From JANSWY01 sp965243755 (GTDB lineage Bacteria > Bacteroidota > Bacteroidia > Cytophagales > Cyclobacteriaceae), in contig CBDEVW010000001.1 of NCBI GenBank assembly GCA_965243755.1, positions 310,001 through 374,000 of the forward strand: a DNA stretch of 64,000 nt. Direction: 5' to 3'. The notes beneath the pieces were generated by a model, which searched no databases, was not told the origin of the DNA, and was given only the letters and a program-made list of their open reading frames with translations. Positions 9,688 through 17,538 of this stretch are shown in pieces. Within the stretch, counting starts at the first letter, position 1. The number at the start of each line of letters is the position of its first letter. The position numbers and the translations under genes were made by a program.

Positions 9688-9980
9688 AACAGGGATGAAA
9701 GCTTCATGGCAACACTCATGTCTCCATCAATTTTCATTTTGCCACTCATATAGGCCATCATGGGGTTAAGGTTTCCACCCATCAGTTTCTCAAAATTCCC
9801 AATTTTCATTCTGATAGTGCAATCCGCACCCTTCTCTTCATTCGAAACTACGGTTGGAGTTTGTGTATCATCCAAATGAATTACTCCTTCTTCAAATTTA
9901 AAATTCACAATTGACTTCAGGTTTCCTGATTTTCTCTCTGCCAATTCTTTTACTTTATCGGTCGCTTCTGCTAAAGTCAT
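9684..9980 (-). CDS. SCP2 sterol-binding domain protein
   Basis: A 98-residue protein that is a single SCP2 domain. The C-terminal core with the pattern MMAYMSGKMKIDGDMSVAMKL is characteristic, and the central strand EGVIHLDD is also typical. SCP2 domains bind lipids or acyl chains in a hydrophobic tunnel; in bacteria the ligand is mostly unknown. No signal peptide, so cytoplasmic. It is the last gene of a possible two-gene unit behind the glutaminyl cyclase gene (26-base gap). Confidence 0.88.
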   Translation of the reverse strand: MTLAEATDKVKELAERKSGNLKSIVNFKFEEGVIHLDDTQTPTVVSNEEKGADCTIRMKIGNFEKLMGGNLNPMMAYMSGKMKIDGDMSVAMKLSSLF

Positions 9981-10006
9981 TACTATTCCAGGTTAAGTAT
10001 ATTTAT

Positions 10007-11095
10007 TTAAGATTTTTGTTTAGGTAACAAACTTACCTCATATAGATTAGGCCACAACTTTCCTGTGACATAAATTTTTTCGGTATCAGGATCGTACGCG
10101 ATTCCATTTAGTACGTCTACCTGGCCGGAAAAACTAGTTGGGTCAAATATGCCGGTCAGATCAAGATCACCGACCACTGCACCAGTTGCCGGATCAATTT
10201 TCACAATCCTGTTTGTTGTGTAGACATTGGCGTAAATATACCCATCAATATATTCCAGTTCGTTGAGTTTATCTACTTTGCCTTTGTGATCATAAACCAT
10301 CAGTTTTCTCACCTCGCTGAAATCCCCTGGATCCCGGTAATAAAGATATTCACTGCCATCAGACATGACAAGCAAGCGACCTACCGTGGTGATTCCCCAG
10401 CCCTCTGTAGGATATTGGAATGTCTTAATTTTCTCAAAAGAACCATTATAAACAAAGGCTTCCTGAGCTTCCCAGGTCAATTGGAATATGCTATCTCCCA
10501 GGTAAGTAATTCCCTCCCCAAAATATTTATTTTCAAGGCTCACAGACTGCAACACTTTACCCGTAGTGAGTTCCAGCTTCCTGAGGTGACTGGTTCCGTT
10601 TTGTCCTGTTCCTTCATACAGAAACCCTTCCTTTATGAATAACCCCTGAGTATAGGCAGCCCGATCATGAGGATAAACATTTTCTACCTTGTAGGTATAG
10701 TAAGTTGGTTCCTCCGGCAACACAATTACCTTAGGAAGATGTGTTTCTTTTTTACCTCCATCCAGATATACATTCAGTACTAATCGTGGAATGCCGACTC
10801 CTGTTTCAGAAGAGTTGATTGAGACTTTAAGCCCATCGCCTGGTACTTTGAGTGACTGATAAAATAGCGCAACAGAATCGATTTTGGTACTATCATTTTT
10901 AGGTGCCACCTCCACTATAATGGGCTCCCCAAGCTTGATTTTTTGATTAATAGATGGTGAAACTACTTTGGTTTGCTTCCTGATTGGCTTTGGTCCCACT
11001 GGTTTCCGCTCTCTATCTGTAGAGCAACCAGTGAATATTAAAATAACCACAATAAGACGCCAGTATTTCAAATTGGATAGTTCAGGGATTTTCAT
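10007..11095 (-). CDS. Glutaminyl-peptide cyclotransferase, lipoprotein
   Basis: A 362-residue lipoprotein (lipobox IFTGC after a short hydrophobic stretch). After about 115 residues of linker and beta domain, a bacterial/plant-type glutamine cyclotransferase five-bladed propeller follows. Typical segments are PHDRAAYTQGL, YEGTGQNGTSHLRK, FGEGITYLGDSIFQLTW, TEGWGITT and LNGIAYDPDTEKIYVTGK. The enzyme turns an N-terminal Gln into pyroglutamate. Its location at the envelope fits the Bacteroidota rule that signal peptidase I often leaves Gln at the new N terminus, which many proteins in this window show. Assignment is firm on motif content. Confidence 0.92.
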   Translation of the reverse strand: MKIPELSNLKYWRLIVVILIFTGCSTDRERKPVGPKPIRKQTKVVSPSINQKIKLGEPIIVEVAPKNDSTKIDSVALFYQSLKVPGDGLKVSINSSETGVGIPRLVLNVYLDGGKKETHLPKVIVLPEEPTYYTYKVENVYPHDRAAYTQGLFIKEGFLYEGTGQNGTSHLRKLELTTGKVLQSVSLENKYFGEGITYLGDSIFQLTWEAQEAFVYNGSFEKIKTFQYPTEGWGITTVGRLLVMSDGSEYLYYRDPGDFSEVRKLMVYDHKGKVDKLNELEYIDGYIYANVYTTNRIVKIDPATGAVVGDLDLTGIFDPTSFSGQVDVLNGIAYDPDTEKIYVTGKLWPNLYEVSLLPKQKS

Positions 11096-11151
11096 TTAGG
11101 AATTCGCAGTTGAATATGATCATTAAAAAACGATCCGGTGCAACATATGTT

Positions 11152-12432
11152 TTACAGTTTAGTACGGCTGGCTACTGGTTCGGTATGTGGTTTGTAAAAT
11201 ATCTTCAGCAATCTCGGAATAGTCAGTCCCTGGTACAAAATAGAGACCACCACCACGACATATGTTAAGGTCACAATAACATCCTTTCCCTCAAATGGAG
11301 GCAAGGATAGCGATAGTGCAATCGGAATCCCCCCGCGGAGACCTCCCCAGGTGAGGACACTTATACTATGTTTTTCGAACTTCCTTCGGGTTGACATAAT
11401 GCCCACTGGTACAGCGACACTGATCAATCTTGCAAGAAGTATTATCACAAACGTGAGGAATCCAGCTCCGAAATAATCCAGTCTCTTAGGAATTACCAAC
11501 ATCTCAACGCCAATAAGCACGAACAACATGGCATTCAATGACTCTTCGATCAGGTTCCAGAATTTAAACACATAGTCTCCAGCGGCGTTCGAAAGGTGTT
11601 CGCTGGTACCTTCATTACCGATTACCAGCCCCATCACTACAGCAGCCTGTTTTGCGGATACATGGACAAAATCGGCGAGATAACTACCCACCATCACTAA
11701 GGCCAGTGTCACAAGTATTTCTACCTCCACCTGATCATTATCAATGTATTTCAATAGATTAAATCCAAGGTATCCCAGATAAAGTCCGATGAATATCCCT
11801 CCTCCTATATCTGCAGAAAACACATAAAACACATCGAACGCGCTTAGCGCATGGTCTTCACCTGCGTGTGCAAGATCAAGAAGGGTTAACGCCAGCACCA
11901 CCGCAATACCATCATTAAACAATGATTCTCCGGATATCCTGACCCCTAAATTCTTGGAAAGGTTAAATCGTTTAATCGTTGCAGTAACAGCAATTGGATC
12001 TGTAGGTGATATTAGTGCCCCAAAAACAAGGCAATACAAAATATCAATTTCTATCCCAATAAAACCCAGCAAATAGTATACGCCTACCCCTACGATAGTA
12101 GTAGAGATAATCACTCCCGTAAGTGCCAGGATCAGCACTGGAGTTCGTTCTTCTGCCAGTTTTTTGAAATCTATTTGCAGCGCTCCGGCAAAGAGCATAA
12201 AACTTAGCACCAGTTGATAGAGTACCTCTGTGAAATCGAATTCGGTAACGACCTCTTTCATTCCCACTTTAAATTCAGGAAATAACCAGCCAGCCACCAA
12301 GATGATTACAGACAAGGTCAATGCCATGATCATTAAACCAATCGAGGAAGGAAGCTTTAAAAAGTACGTGTTTATGAAAATAAACAAGCCCGACATAAAC
12401 ACGAACAGGGCTAGTATATCAAGAGTTTCCAT
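11152..12432 (-). CDS. CPA1-type Na+/H+ (cation:proton) antiporter
   Basis: A 426-residue polytopic membrane protein with about 12 hydrophobic segments. It carries the CPA1/NhaP signatures ISPTDPIAV, GESLFNDGIAVVLAL and TWGGLRGGIPIALSLSLP. It exchanges Na+ or K+ for protons to control internal pH and salt, which suits a marine lifestyle. It lies 56 bases upstream of the glutaminyl cyclase gene on the same strand, with no visible terminator between them. Ion specificity cannot be read from the sequence. Confidence 0.92.
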   Translation of the reverse strand: METLDILALFVFMSGLFIFINTYFLKLPSSIGLMIMALTLSVIILVAGWLFPEFKVGMKEVVTEFDFTEVLYQLVLSFMLFAGALQIDFKKLAEERTPVLILALTGVIISTTIVGVGVYYLLGFIGIEIDILYCLVFGALISPTDPIAVTATIKRFNLSKNLGVRISGESLFNDGIAVVLALTLLDLAHAGEDHALSAFDVFYVFSADIGGGIFIGLYLGYLGFNLLKYIDNDQVEVEILVTLALVMVGSYLADFVHVSAKQAAVVMGLVIGNEGTSEHLSNAAGDYVFKFWNLIEESLNAMLFVLIGVEMLVIPKRLDYFGAGFLTFVIILLARLISVAVPVGIMSTRRKFEKHSISVLTWGGLRGGIPIALSLSLPPFEGKDVIVTLTYVVVVVSILYQGLTIPRLLKIFYKPHTEPVASRTKL

Positions 12433-12797
12433 ATATTCAACTCAACGCTTTGATTCCCGGTAATAATTTAAAAATTGAATCCAGTCGCAAAATAACCAAA
12501 TATCGTTGGGAAATGTGAGTTCATCACGGATAAAAACGATACACATACAGCAAATTTTGCAACTGATAAAGGGTGGTTTAATGGGCTAAAGGTAACCAAA
12601 AATTTTCATTATTAAAATATTCAATTGAACTCAGCCAAGTGAACACCTTAAAAATGAAGGACATAGAGATTGTGAGTTATGAAAAATGATGTGGATGGAT
12701 GACAAAAAATAAAATCTGCATCAAATGAAGATCATTGTGATCAATTTACCTCATTTCATTCGATACAGATAAAAAATTTTATATTAACAATTTCTAC

Positions 12798-12890
12798 TTA
12801 TTGCGCCTGCTGTGATTGCGCTTGTAATTTGTTTTTTACGTGGTAGAAAGTAAAAATTGTTAAGCTGATTGAAAAGATTAATAATATCAT
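12798..12890 (-). CDS. Candidate 30-residue membrane peptide
   Basis: A short frame, ATG at 12890 and TAA at 12798. The first half is a strongly hydrophobic segment (MILLIFSISLTIFTFYHV) and the second half is polar and Gln-rich (KNKLQAQSQQAQ), the usual look of a small single-span membrane protein. A weak purine patch (AGGTG) lies 6 bases upstream of the ATG, and TAATTTAG on the minus strand sits about 50 bases upstream. The triple repeat lies behind that. I recognise no family. It could be a chance frame, but the position under an organised control region makes it worth keeping. Confidence 0.35.
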   Translation of the reverse strand: MILLIFSISLTIFTFYHVKNKLQAQSQQAQ

Positions 12891-12940
12891 TTTAACACCT
12901 GATTTAATTAATAATAATTGTATCCTTTAAAGCTGTATAT

Positions 12941-12948
12941 CTAAATTA
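12941..12948 (-). promoter_or_regulatory. -7-like element upstream of the 30-codon peptide
   Basis: The minus strand reads TAATTTAG, 7 of 8 to TAnnTTTG. It is about 50 bases before the candidate peptide ATG. The nearest GTT of the 21-bp repeat array is 39 bases upstream of its TA, almost the same distance as at the TonB receptor gene (38). Confidence 0.35.
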
Positions 12949-12975
12949 CACATTTTCCAGGTCAATTGGGACACC

Positions 12976-13034
12976 TTTTCTATGAACAGGTCGTATTTTA
13001 CGATGAACCTGAAGAAATTTACGATAAACCTGAA
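12976..13034 (-). promoter_or_regulatory. Triple direct repeat phased at 21 bp (LytTR-like operator)
   Basis: On the plus strand TTTACGATGAACCTGAA (12997-13013) and TTTACGATAAACCTGAA (13018-13034) match at 16 of 17 positions and are exactly 21 bases apart. A weaker third copy (TATGAACAGG at 12981-12990) keeps the same phase. On the minus strand they read CAGGTTTAT, CAGGTTCAT and CTGTTCAT, close to the GTT-centred half-sites of LytTR response regulators, which bind direct repeats two helical turns apart. The array ends 6 bases before the ABC ATPase ATG, so it is better placed to activate the minus-strand peptide, or to repress the plus-strand gene. Confidence 0.5.
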
Positions 13035-13039
13035 AATGC

Positions 13040-13666
13040 ATGTTGTCAGTAAAAAACCTTTCGTACCGTTATGAGACATCCACACCCATTGAATATCAAG
13101 ATTTTCAAGTCGCCAATGGGGAGACTTTATTGATCATTGGAGATTCCGGCAAAGGAAAAACGACACTTCTGCATTTGATCTCGGGCCTGCTAAAATCTCA
13201 ACAGGGAGAAATCCTATTGGACAGTACTCCCATCAGTCAGCTTAAAGAATCGGATAGGGATCACTTTCGTGGGAAAAACATCGGACTGGTATTCCAAAAA
13301 CCACACCTCCTGAATGCACTTTCTGTTCAGGACAACTTACTACTTTGTCAGTTCCTTGCAGGAACCCCTCGGAATAGAACCAAAATCATGGAACTTCTCA
13401 GTGTAGTTGGACTCCAGGATAAAAGTCATGCCAGGGTTTCTCAACTGAGCCAGGGGCAGGCACAAAGAGTAGCGTTAGTCAGAGCCCTGCTCAATGAACC
13501 TAAGTTGATTCTCGCAGATGAACCTACCTCAAGCCTTGACGATGAGAATGCACAAGCCGTAATTAATATATTGAAAGAAAAAGCACAGGAAAACAATTCT
13601 ATTCTGATTATTGCAACTCATGACCATAGAGTGAAGGAGTCTATCTCAAACTATCATATTTTATGA
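13040..13666 (+). CDS. ABC transporter ATP-binding protein (LolD/MacB type)
   Basis: A 208-residue ATPase with Walker A GDSGKGKTT (residues 34-42), a Q-loop FQKPHLLNAL, a slightly altered signature LSQGQ (136-140), Walker B LILADE (156-161), D-loop SSLDD and switch His194. It belongs to the LolD/MacB/FtsE-like group that drives FtsX-type permeases. Its stop codon overlaps the ATG of the permease gene, so the two form one transporter. Together with the next gene it resembles the ATPase of zinc-regulated (zrg-like) operons, but the substrate is inferred from neighbours only. Confidence 0.9.
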   Translation: MLSVKNLSYRYETSTPIEYQDFQVANGETLLIIGDSGKGKTTLLHLISGLLKSQQGEILLDSTPISQLKESDRDHFRGKNIGLVFQKPHLLNALSVQDNLLLCQFLAGTPRNRTKIMELLSVVGLQDKSHARVSQLSQGQAQRVALVRALLNEPKLILADEPTSSLDDENAQAVINILKEKAQENNSILIIATHDHRVKESISNYHIL

Positions 13667-14904
13667 ATCTGATACTGTTAAGTTGGAATTACATTAAATC
13701 CAAACCATTAAACACCACATTAAACATCCTGCTACTAAGCCTGGGACTTTCTATCATCCTTGTCCTGATGTTGATTTCAAGACAAATGCAGGAGAACATC
13801 ACCCGAAATGCAAAAGGCGTTAACCTGGTAGTTGGCGCCAAGGGAAGCCCGCTCCAACTGATCCTTTGTAATGTTTACCACATCGATTTCCCAACCGGGA
13901 ACATACCATTAAAATCCGCCATTGGGTTGTCGCGAAACTCCCTGATCAAAAACAGCATTCCTTTAGCATTGGGCGACAGTTACAAAGGGATAAGACTGGT
14001 GGGCACTAACACCGATTACGTATCGCTGTATAATGGTCAAATTAAGGAGGGAACTCTATGGAGTTCTGATCTACAGGTAGTGCTGGGAAGTGCTGCTGCT
14101 AAAAAACTAAAGTTAAATATTGGAGATACGTTTGAATCTCAACATGGCATGTCTGAAGGAGGAATGGAACATGAAGACAATCCATTTCAGGTAGTGGGCA
14201 TTTTATCACCTACAGGAACAGTCCTTGATAACCTGATTCTCACCAGTATTGAAAGTATCTGGATGATGCACCATCATGAAGAGGACCATCATGAGCACTT
14301 ACAAGACTCCATGGTTACTGAGCTCGGCATCACTTTCGCTTTGGATGAGTTGGAAGAAAAGGAAATCACCTCACTGATTATACAGTATGCCGGCCCCATG
14401 GGAGCAGTTCAGTTGCCCAGATTAATCAATAAAAACACCAACATGCAAGCCGCCTCCCCGGCATTTGAAACTGCCAGACTATTCACACTGATCGGCGTTG
14501 GAGTGGAGGTGGTCAATGGGTTTGCTTATTTGATTATGTTTATTGCGGCATTAAGCATTTTCATCGCACTCTACAACTCCCTTAAGGAAAGGAAATATGA
14601 TCTGGCAATGATGCGATCCATGGGAGCATCAAGAAAATTGCTCCTGGTGCACATCATTTTGGAAGGACTAATCATTACACTATTTGGAGGTCTCACTGGC
14701 TTACTGGTTTCTCATGTAGCAGTTGAGATCATTGGTCAGGTATTGCTTTCTGGTGGATCACAGACTGCCATTTCAGGATTTGTTTTCCTTAGTGATGAAC
14801 TATTGGTCATTGCGATTAGTTTTGTGGTCGGTATAATCGCGGCAATCATTCCAGCGATTAATGCGTATAAGACAGATATCTCAAAAGTATTAGCAGAAGG
14901 ATGA
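13663..14904 (+). CDS. FtsX/MacB-type ABC permease with His-rich loop
   Basis: A 413-residue permease with one N-terminal membrane segment (about 15-38), a long extracytoplasmic domain, and three C-terminal segments of the FtsX domain, including ERKYDLAMMRSMGAS between the first two. The extracytoplasmic domain carries an unusual His/acidic run MMHHHEEDHHEH at about residues 202-213, a likely metal-binding loop. ATP comes from the preceding gene (4-base overlap), and the next gene (4-base overlap) is a secreted Cys protein. His-rich permeases with a DUF3299-like partner are a feature of metal-linked operons such as zrgABCDE of Vibrio. A role in zinc or other metal traffic is inference. Confidence 0.85.
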   Translation: MNLILLSWNYIKSKPLNTTLNILLLSLGLSIILVLMLISRQMQENITRNAKGVNLVVGAKGSPLQLILCNVYHIDFPTGNIPLKSAIGLSRNSLIKNSIPLALGDSYKGIRLVGTNTDYVSLYNGQIKEGTLWSSDLQVVLGSAAAKKLKLNIGDTFESQHGMSEGGMEHEDNPFQVVGILSPTGTVLDNLILTSIESIWMMHHHEEDHHEHLQDSMVTELGITFALDELEEKEITSLIIQYAGPMGAVQLPRLINKNTNMQAASPAFETARLFTLIGVGVEVVNGFAYLIMFIAALSIFIALYNSLKERKYDLAMMRSMGASRKLLLVHIILEGLIITLFGGLTGLLVSHVAVEIIGQVLLSGGSQTAISGFVFLSDELLVIAISFVVGIIAAIIPAINAYKTDISKVLAEG

Positions 14905-15353
14905 AATCAATAACAACATTAATTCTCGTCGTTATCAGTGTAGTTGGATACAGTCAGGATAGAATCCAGTCTATAAAAAACTGGAAACAGCTGGCCGAAG
15001 TAGAGTTCGTTAAAAGCAACGATGGTTACGCTGAGATCTATCTCCCATCATTTTCTGAAGGCATAAAGTCACTTGCCGGTAAAGAAATTACTTTGCAGGG
15101 GTATATTGTGCCAAACGATGGGTTATTTAAAAGTGATGAGTTCATCATTTCCTCATTGCCCCTGGCCCAATGTTTCTTCTGTGGTGGCGATAGTGGCCCT
15201 GAGTCCGTAGCTTATGTTTACCCTGAAGAACCTATAAAGTATACCGCTAAAACCGTGACGGTAAAAGGGACGCTGGAGCTGAATGAAACCGATAGCAACA
15301 AATTACTCTATATTCTAAATAATGCTAAAGTCGAAATTGCCAACACTAACTAG
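14901..15353 (+). CDS. Small secreted Cys-motif protein (DUF3299-like)
   Basis: A 150-residue protein with a signal peptide that ends VGYS before QD. The mature part has the OB-like pattern KSLAGKEITLQGYIVP, then LPLAQCFFCGGDSGPES with Cys91 and Cys94, then KTVTVKGTLELN. This resembles DUF3299-type periplasmic proteins, where the corresponding segment is a C-x-H or C-x-x-C site. The ATG overlaps the permease stop by 4 bases, so it is translationally coupled to the ABC transporter. It may hand metal to, or sense it for, the transporter. Family match is by eye; binding is not shown. Confidence 0.6.
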   Translation: MKSITTLILVVISVVGYSQDRIQSIKNWKQLAEVEFVKSNDGYAEIYLPSFSEGIKSLAGKEITLQGYIVPNDGLFKSDEFIISSLPLAQCFFCGGDSGPESVAYVYPEEPIKYTAKTVTVKGTLELNETDSNKLLYILNNAKVEIANTN

Positions 15354-15363
15354 ATATAACAAT

Positions 15364-15753
15364 ATGAGATACTTATTATTTGCATTTTTAGCCTTTGGCC
15401 TGCTCTCCTGTGGTCCAAAGAAATCCGAAAAATTGTTTGAAGAAGTCATGGCACTCCACGATGAAGTGATGCCTAAAATCGGGGAACTTCGGAAATTGGA
15501 AACAGAACTGACCTCACAGAAAGAGGAATTGCTTGCCAATGACAGCACCGCTGATGTTTCGAATATCGACAGCAAACTCACTGCTGTTCAGGGAGCAAGT
15601 AATGGCATGATGGATTGGATGAGAGGTTTTAAATCCGATGAATTGGACAACATGCAGGAATCAGACAAAGTTGCTTATCTGAAGGAAGAAAAAAAGAAAA
15701 TTTCTAAGGTAAACCAGGACATCAAATCCGTACTTGGGATCGAAGAGAAATAG
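15364..15753 (+). CDS. Small coiled-coil lipoprotein, unknown function
   Basis: A 129-residue lipoprotein (MRYLLFAFLAFGLLSC, lipobox LLSC). The frame extends 14 codons upstream, but these overlap the preceding gene and lack signal features, so the ATG at 15364 is chosen. The mature protein is highly charged and helical (KKSEKLFEEVMALHDEVMP, ELRKLETELTSQKEELLAN), with likely coiled coils. I recognise no catalytic motif; similar Bacteroidota proteins carry the uninformative name viral A-type inclusion protein. It is the fourth gene of the ABC unit (10-base gap) and may act with it. Confidence 0.75.
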   Translation: MRYLLFAFLAFGLLSCGPKKSEKLFEEVMALHDEVMPKIGELRKLETELTSQKEELLANDSTADVSNIDSKLTAVQGASNGMMDWMRGFKSDELDNMQESDKVAYLKEEKKKISKVNQDIKSVLGIEEK

Positions 15754-15758
15754 ATCGA

Positions 15759-16217
15759 TTAATTTTTACATTCCTTAAGGGCTTTTTGAGTTTCTGACAC
15801 ATCAATTAGCCCTTTTTTATTTCCCCAGCTATTTTTAATGTAAGTCATGATCTCGGCGATTTCAAGATCTGTAAGACTTAAATGAGCAGGCATTGGTTGA
15901 TTGAATGAAATCCCATTGACAATTACCTCCCCGGATTGTCCATTCCGTATCAAGCAGGCAACATTTATACTGTCATTCATTAAATAATCGGATGCTGCAA
16001 GGGGAGGGATCAGCCGCCCCATACCAGCTCCATCTTCCTTATGGCAATTCTGACAGTGCATCTGGTAAAGTTGCTTACCCTGTATATAGTACTGCTTCAT
16101 TTTGTTTTTTGTAGCATTATCAAGCCCGTCATAAATCTCCTCACCGCCAGGCGCATTAGTAGGACCACATGACCACATCAACAAAATCGCAAAAAAGGGT
16201 AATAGCTTATTTCGCAT
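15759..16217 (-). CDS. Monoheme cytochrome c lipoprotein
   Basis: About 152 residues with a lipobox (LLMWSC) and one class I heme site, CQNCH at residues 55-59, with the likely axial Met109 in NQPMPAH. This is a small electron carrier anchored in the envelope. ATGs at 16226 and 16235 would give slightly longer leaders; 16217 leaves the most typical lipoprotein signal. The start lies inside the end of the SCO gene (11-base overlap), so it is co-translated with SCO and HemJ. The context suggests a link to respiratory oxidase function. Confidence 0.88.
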   Translation of the reverse strand: MRNKLLPFFAILLMWSCGPTNAPGGEEIYDGLDNATKNKMKQYYIQGKQLYQMHCQNCHKEDGAGMGRLIPPLAASDYLMNDSINVACLIRNGQSGEVIVNGISFNQPMPAHLSLTDLEIAEIMTYIKNSWGNKKGLIDVSETQKALKECKN

Positions 16218-16860
16218 TTTCAGCATTAGTTTCATCTATCAGTTTGCGTATATCTTTGATCAACAGGTCCACCTGATCAGATTCTGTTCCGTCATATACA
16301 CCACGAATCCTTTTTTTGGTATCTACCAGAAAAAATGCACCACTGTGAATGTATCCTCCCGGAGCATCTTTATCCTCAGTGGTAGTTACCATGTAGCTGG
16401 ATTCGCTCAAATTGAAAATTTCATCTTTATCACCTGTAAGAAAACGCCACTTATTATCCTCCACACCAAGTCTTATTGCATAATCTTTTAGAAGCGCCAC
16501 AGTGTCATATTCAGGATCAATAGAGTGTGAAAGGATCATAAAATTATCGGTGTTTCTGAACTGTTCATATACCCTTAACATCTCAGTTTTCATGATGGGG
16601 CATATGGATGGACAGGAGGTGAAAAAGAAATCCGCAACATAAATTTTACCCTCCACAGTTTCAGGTGTTACAATAGCACTATCCTGATCAAAGAACCTGT
16701 AATATTGAATTGTATGTGGGATGGTATCATAAACAATTTCTCCATTTTCCAATCGCTCTGTAATCGTGGGATTGCCAAGTATGGGTAACTTTTGTTTATT
16801 CGTAACCTCTCCGCAGCTGATTACTGTAATTAAAAGAGCACCGAAAATTATCTGTTTCAT
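16207..16860 (-). CDS. SCO1/SenC family copper chaperone lipoprotein
   Basis: A 217-residue lipoprotein (VISC lipobox) with a thioredoxin-like SCO fold. The Cu-binding motif is complete: C83-PSI-C87 in FTSCPSICPIM, and His172 in GGYIHSGAFFLVD. SCO proteins deliver Cu or reduce the Cu(A) site of cytochrome c oxidase. It overlaps the HemJ gene by 4 bases upstream and the cytochrome c gene downstream, giving a three-gene heme/copper unit. No oxidase subunits lie in the window. Confidence 0.92.
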   Translation of the reverse strand: MKQIIFGALLITVISCGEVTNKQKLPILGNPTITERLENGEIVYDTIPHTIQYYRFFDQDSAIVTPETVEGKIYVADFFFTSCPSICPIMKTEMLRVYEQFRNTDNFMILSHSIDPEYDTVALLKDYAIRLGVEDNKWRFLTGDKDEIFNLSESSYMVTTTEDKDAPGGYIHSGAFFLVDTKKRIRGVYDGTESDQVDLLIKDIRKLIDETNAENAK

Positions 16861-17408
16861 GATTCTTTCGAATTTTGATTCTTCTCCCTGATTTTTTTAT
16901 ATACCCTGATAGCCAGCATAAGAACAGCCGAGAATAAAATGATCCCAACCAATCCCCATATCCAACTAAGGGTATCTTTTAAAACAATGATAAAAACAAT
17001 AGAAATTAGGAAAACTGTAGCCACTTCATTCCATACCCGCAACTGAAGTGAAGTATATCTGAAGTCTCCCCTTTTCAACAATCCATACAAATAACCAACA
17101 CTTAGATGGTACATCACCAGAGCAAATACAAAACTAAACTTCAGTAACATCCAGGATTCGGTCCAGGCGTTGAGTAGTGAAACCAGCCAAAACCCAAACA
17201 CAATAGTCAGTATTGCAGATGGCCAGGTGATTCCATACCAGAGTGGCCGTTCGTTTTTCAGGTATTCCTTAGTCAGAATTGATTTATCCGGCTCCTCTTT
17301 TTTCTGAGATTCCGTATGGTAAATCAACAACCTGACCATATAGAACAGGCCCGCAAACCATGTGACCACAAAAACTATATGTAAAGATTTAATGTATAGG
17401 TATTGCAT
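16857..17408 (-). CDS. hemJ: HemJ-like (UPF0093/CopD superfamily) protoporphyrinogen oxidase
   Basis: About 183 residues with four or five membrane segments. The N-terminal block YLYIKSLHIVFVVTWFAGLF followed by YMVRLLIYHTES is the HemJ signature, with the conserved His. HemJ oxidises protoporphyrinogen IX to protoporphyrin IX in heme synthesis. The start is set at 17408: the longer frame to 17420 would begin inside the -7 element TATTTTTG at 17418-17425. That spacing implies a very short or absent leader. It is the first gene of hemJ-sco-cytochrome c. A CopD-like role is the alternative. Confidence 0.85.
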   Translation of the reverse strand: MQYLYIKSLHIVFVVTWFAGLFYMVRLLIYHTESQKKEEPDKSILTKEYLKNERPLWYGITWPSAILTIVFGFWLVSLLNAWTESWMLLKFSFVFALVMYHLSVGYLYGLLKRGDFRYTSLQLRVWNEVATVFLISIVFIIVLKDTLSWIWGLVGIILFSAVLMLAIRVYKKIREKNQNSKES

Positions 17409-17417
17409 ACAGAGGCA

Positions 17418-17425
17418 CAAAAATA
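17418..17425 (-). promoter_or_regulatory. -7 element of the hemJ operon
   Basis: The minus strand reads TATTTTTG, a perfect TAnnTTTG match, only about 10 bases before the chosen hemJ ATG. This argues against the longer start and predicts a near-leaderless mRNA. No clear TTG -33 element is seen. Confidence 0.5.
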
Positions 17426-17490
17426 GGCAGTGACATTGATTTAAGGATACTAATTTTTCTTTCTTTTTTTATTTATACTTGGGAATGTTC

Positions 17491-17514
17491 TGTGTCAATT
17501 AATTGTTAGACACA
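17491..17514. promoter_or_regulatory. Inverted repeat TGTGTC-N12-GACACA
   Basis: Perfect 6-base arms around a 12-base AT-rich spacer, 25 bases before the Crp/Fnr ATG and just after a TATACTTG element (17474-17481, 7 of 8 to TAnnTTTG). The position is that of an autoregulatory operator. The arms differ from the classic CRP (TGTGA) and FNR (TTGAT) half-sites. Confidence 0.45.
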
Positions 17515-17538
17515 CGAACCATAAAAACTGGGAATAGT

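Larger units (their letters stand above)
12433..13039. other. 600-base intergenic region with regulatory content
   Basis: The longest gap without a long gene in the window. The half next to the antiporter (12433-12780) is AT-rich and I see no gene in it, only a small palindrome GATCA-TTG-TGATC at 12730-12742. The other half holds the candidate 30-codon peptide (12798-12890), a -7-like element and the triple 21-bp repeat (12976-13034). Confidence 0.6.

Noticed and set aside
12730..12742. Small palindrome GATCA-TTG-TGATC in the intergenic region
   Set aside because: Short arms in AT-rich sequence and no good promoter beside it; too likely by chance to call an operator.
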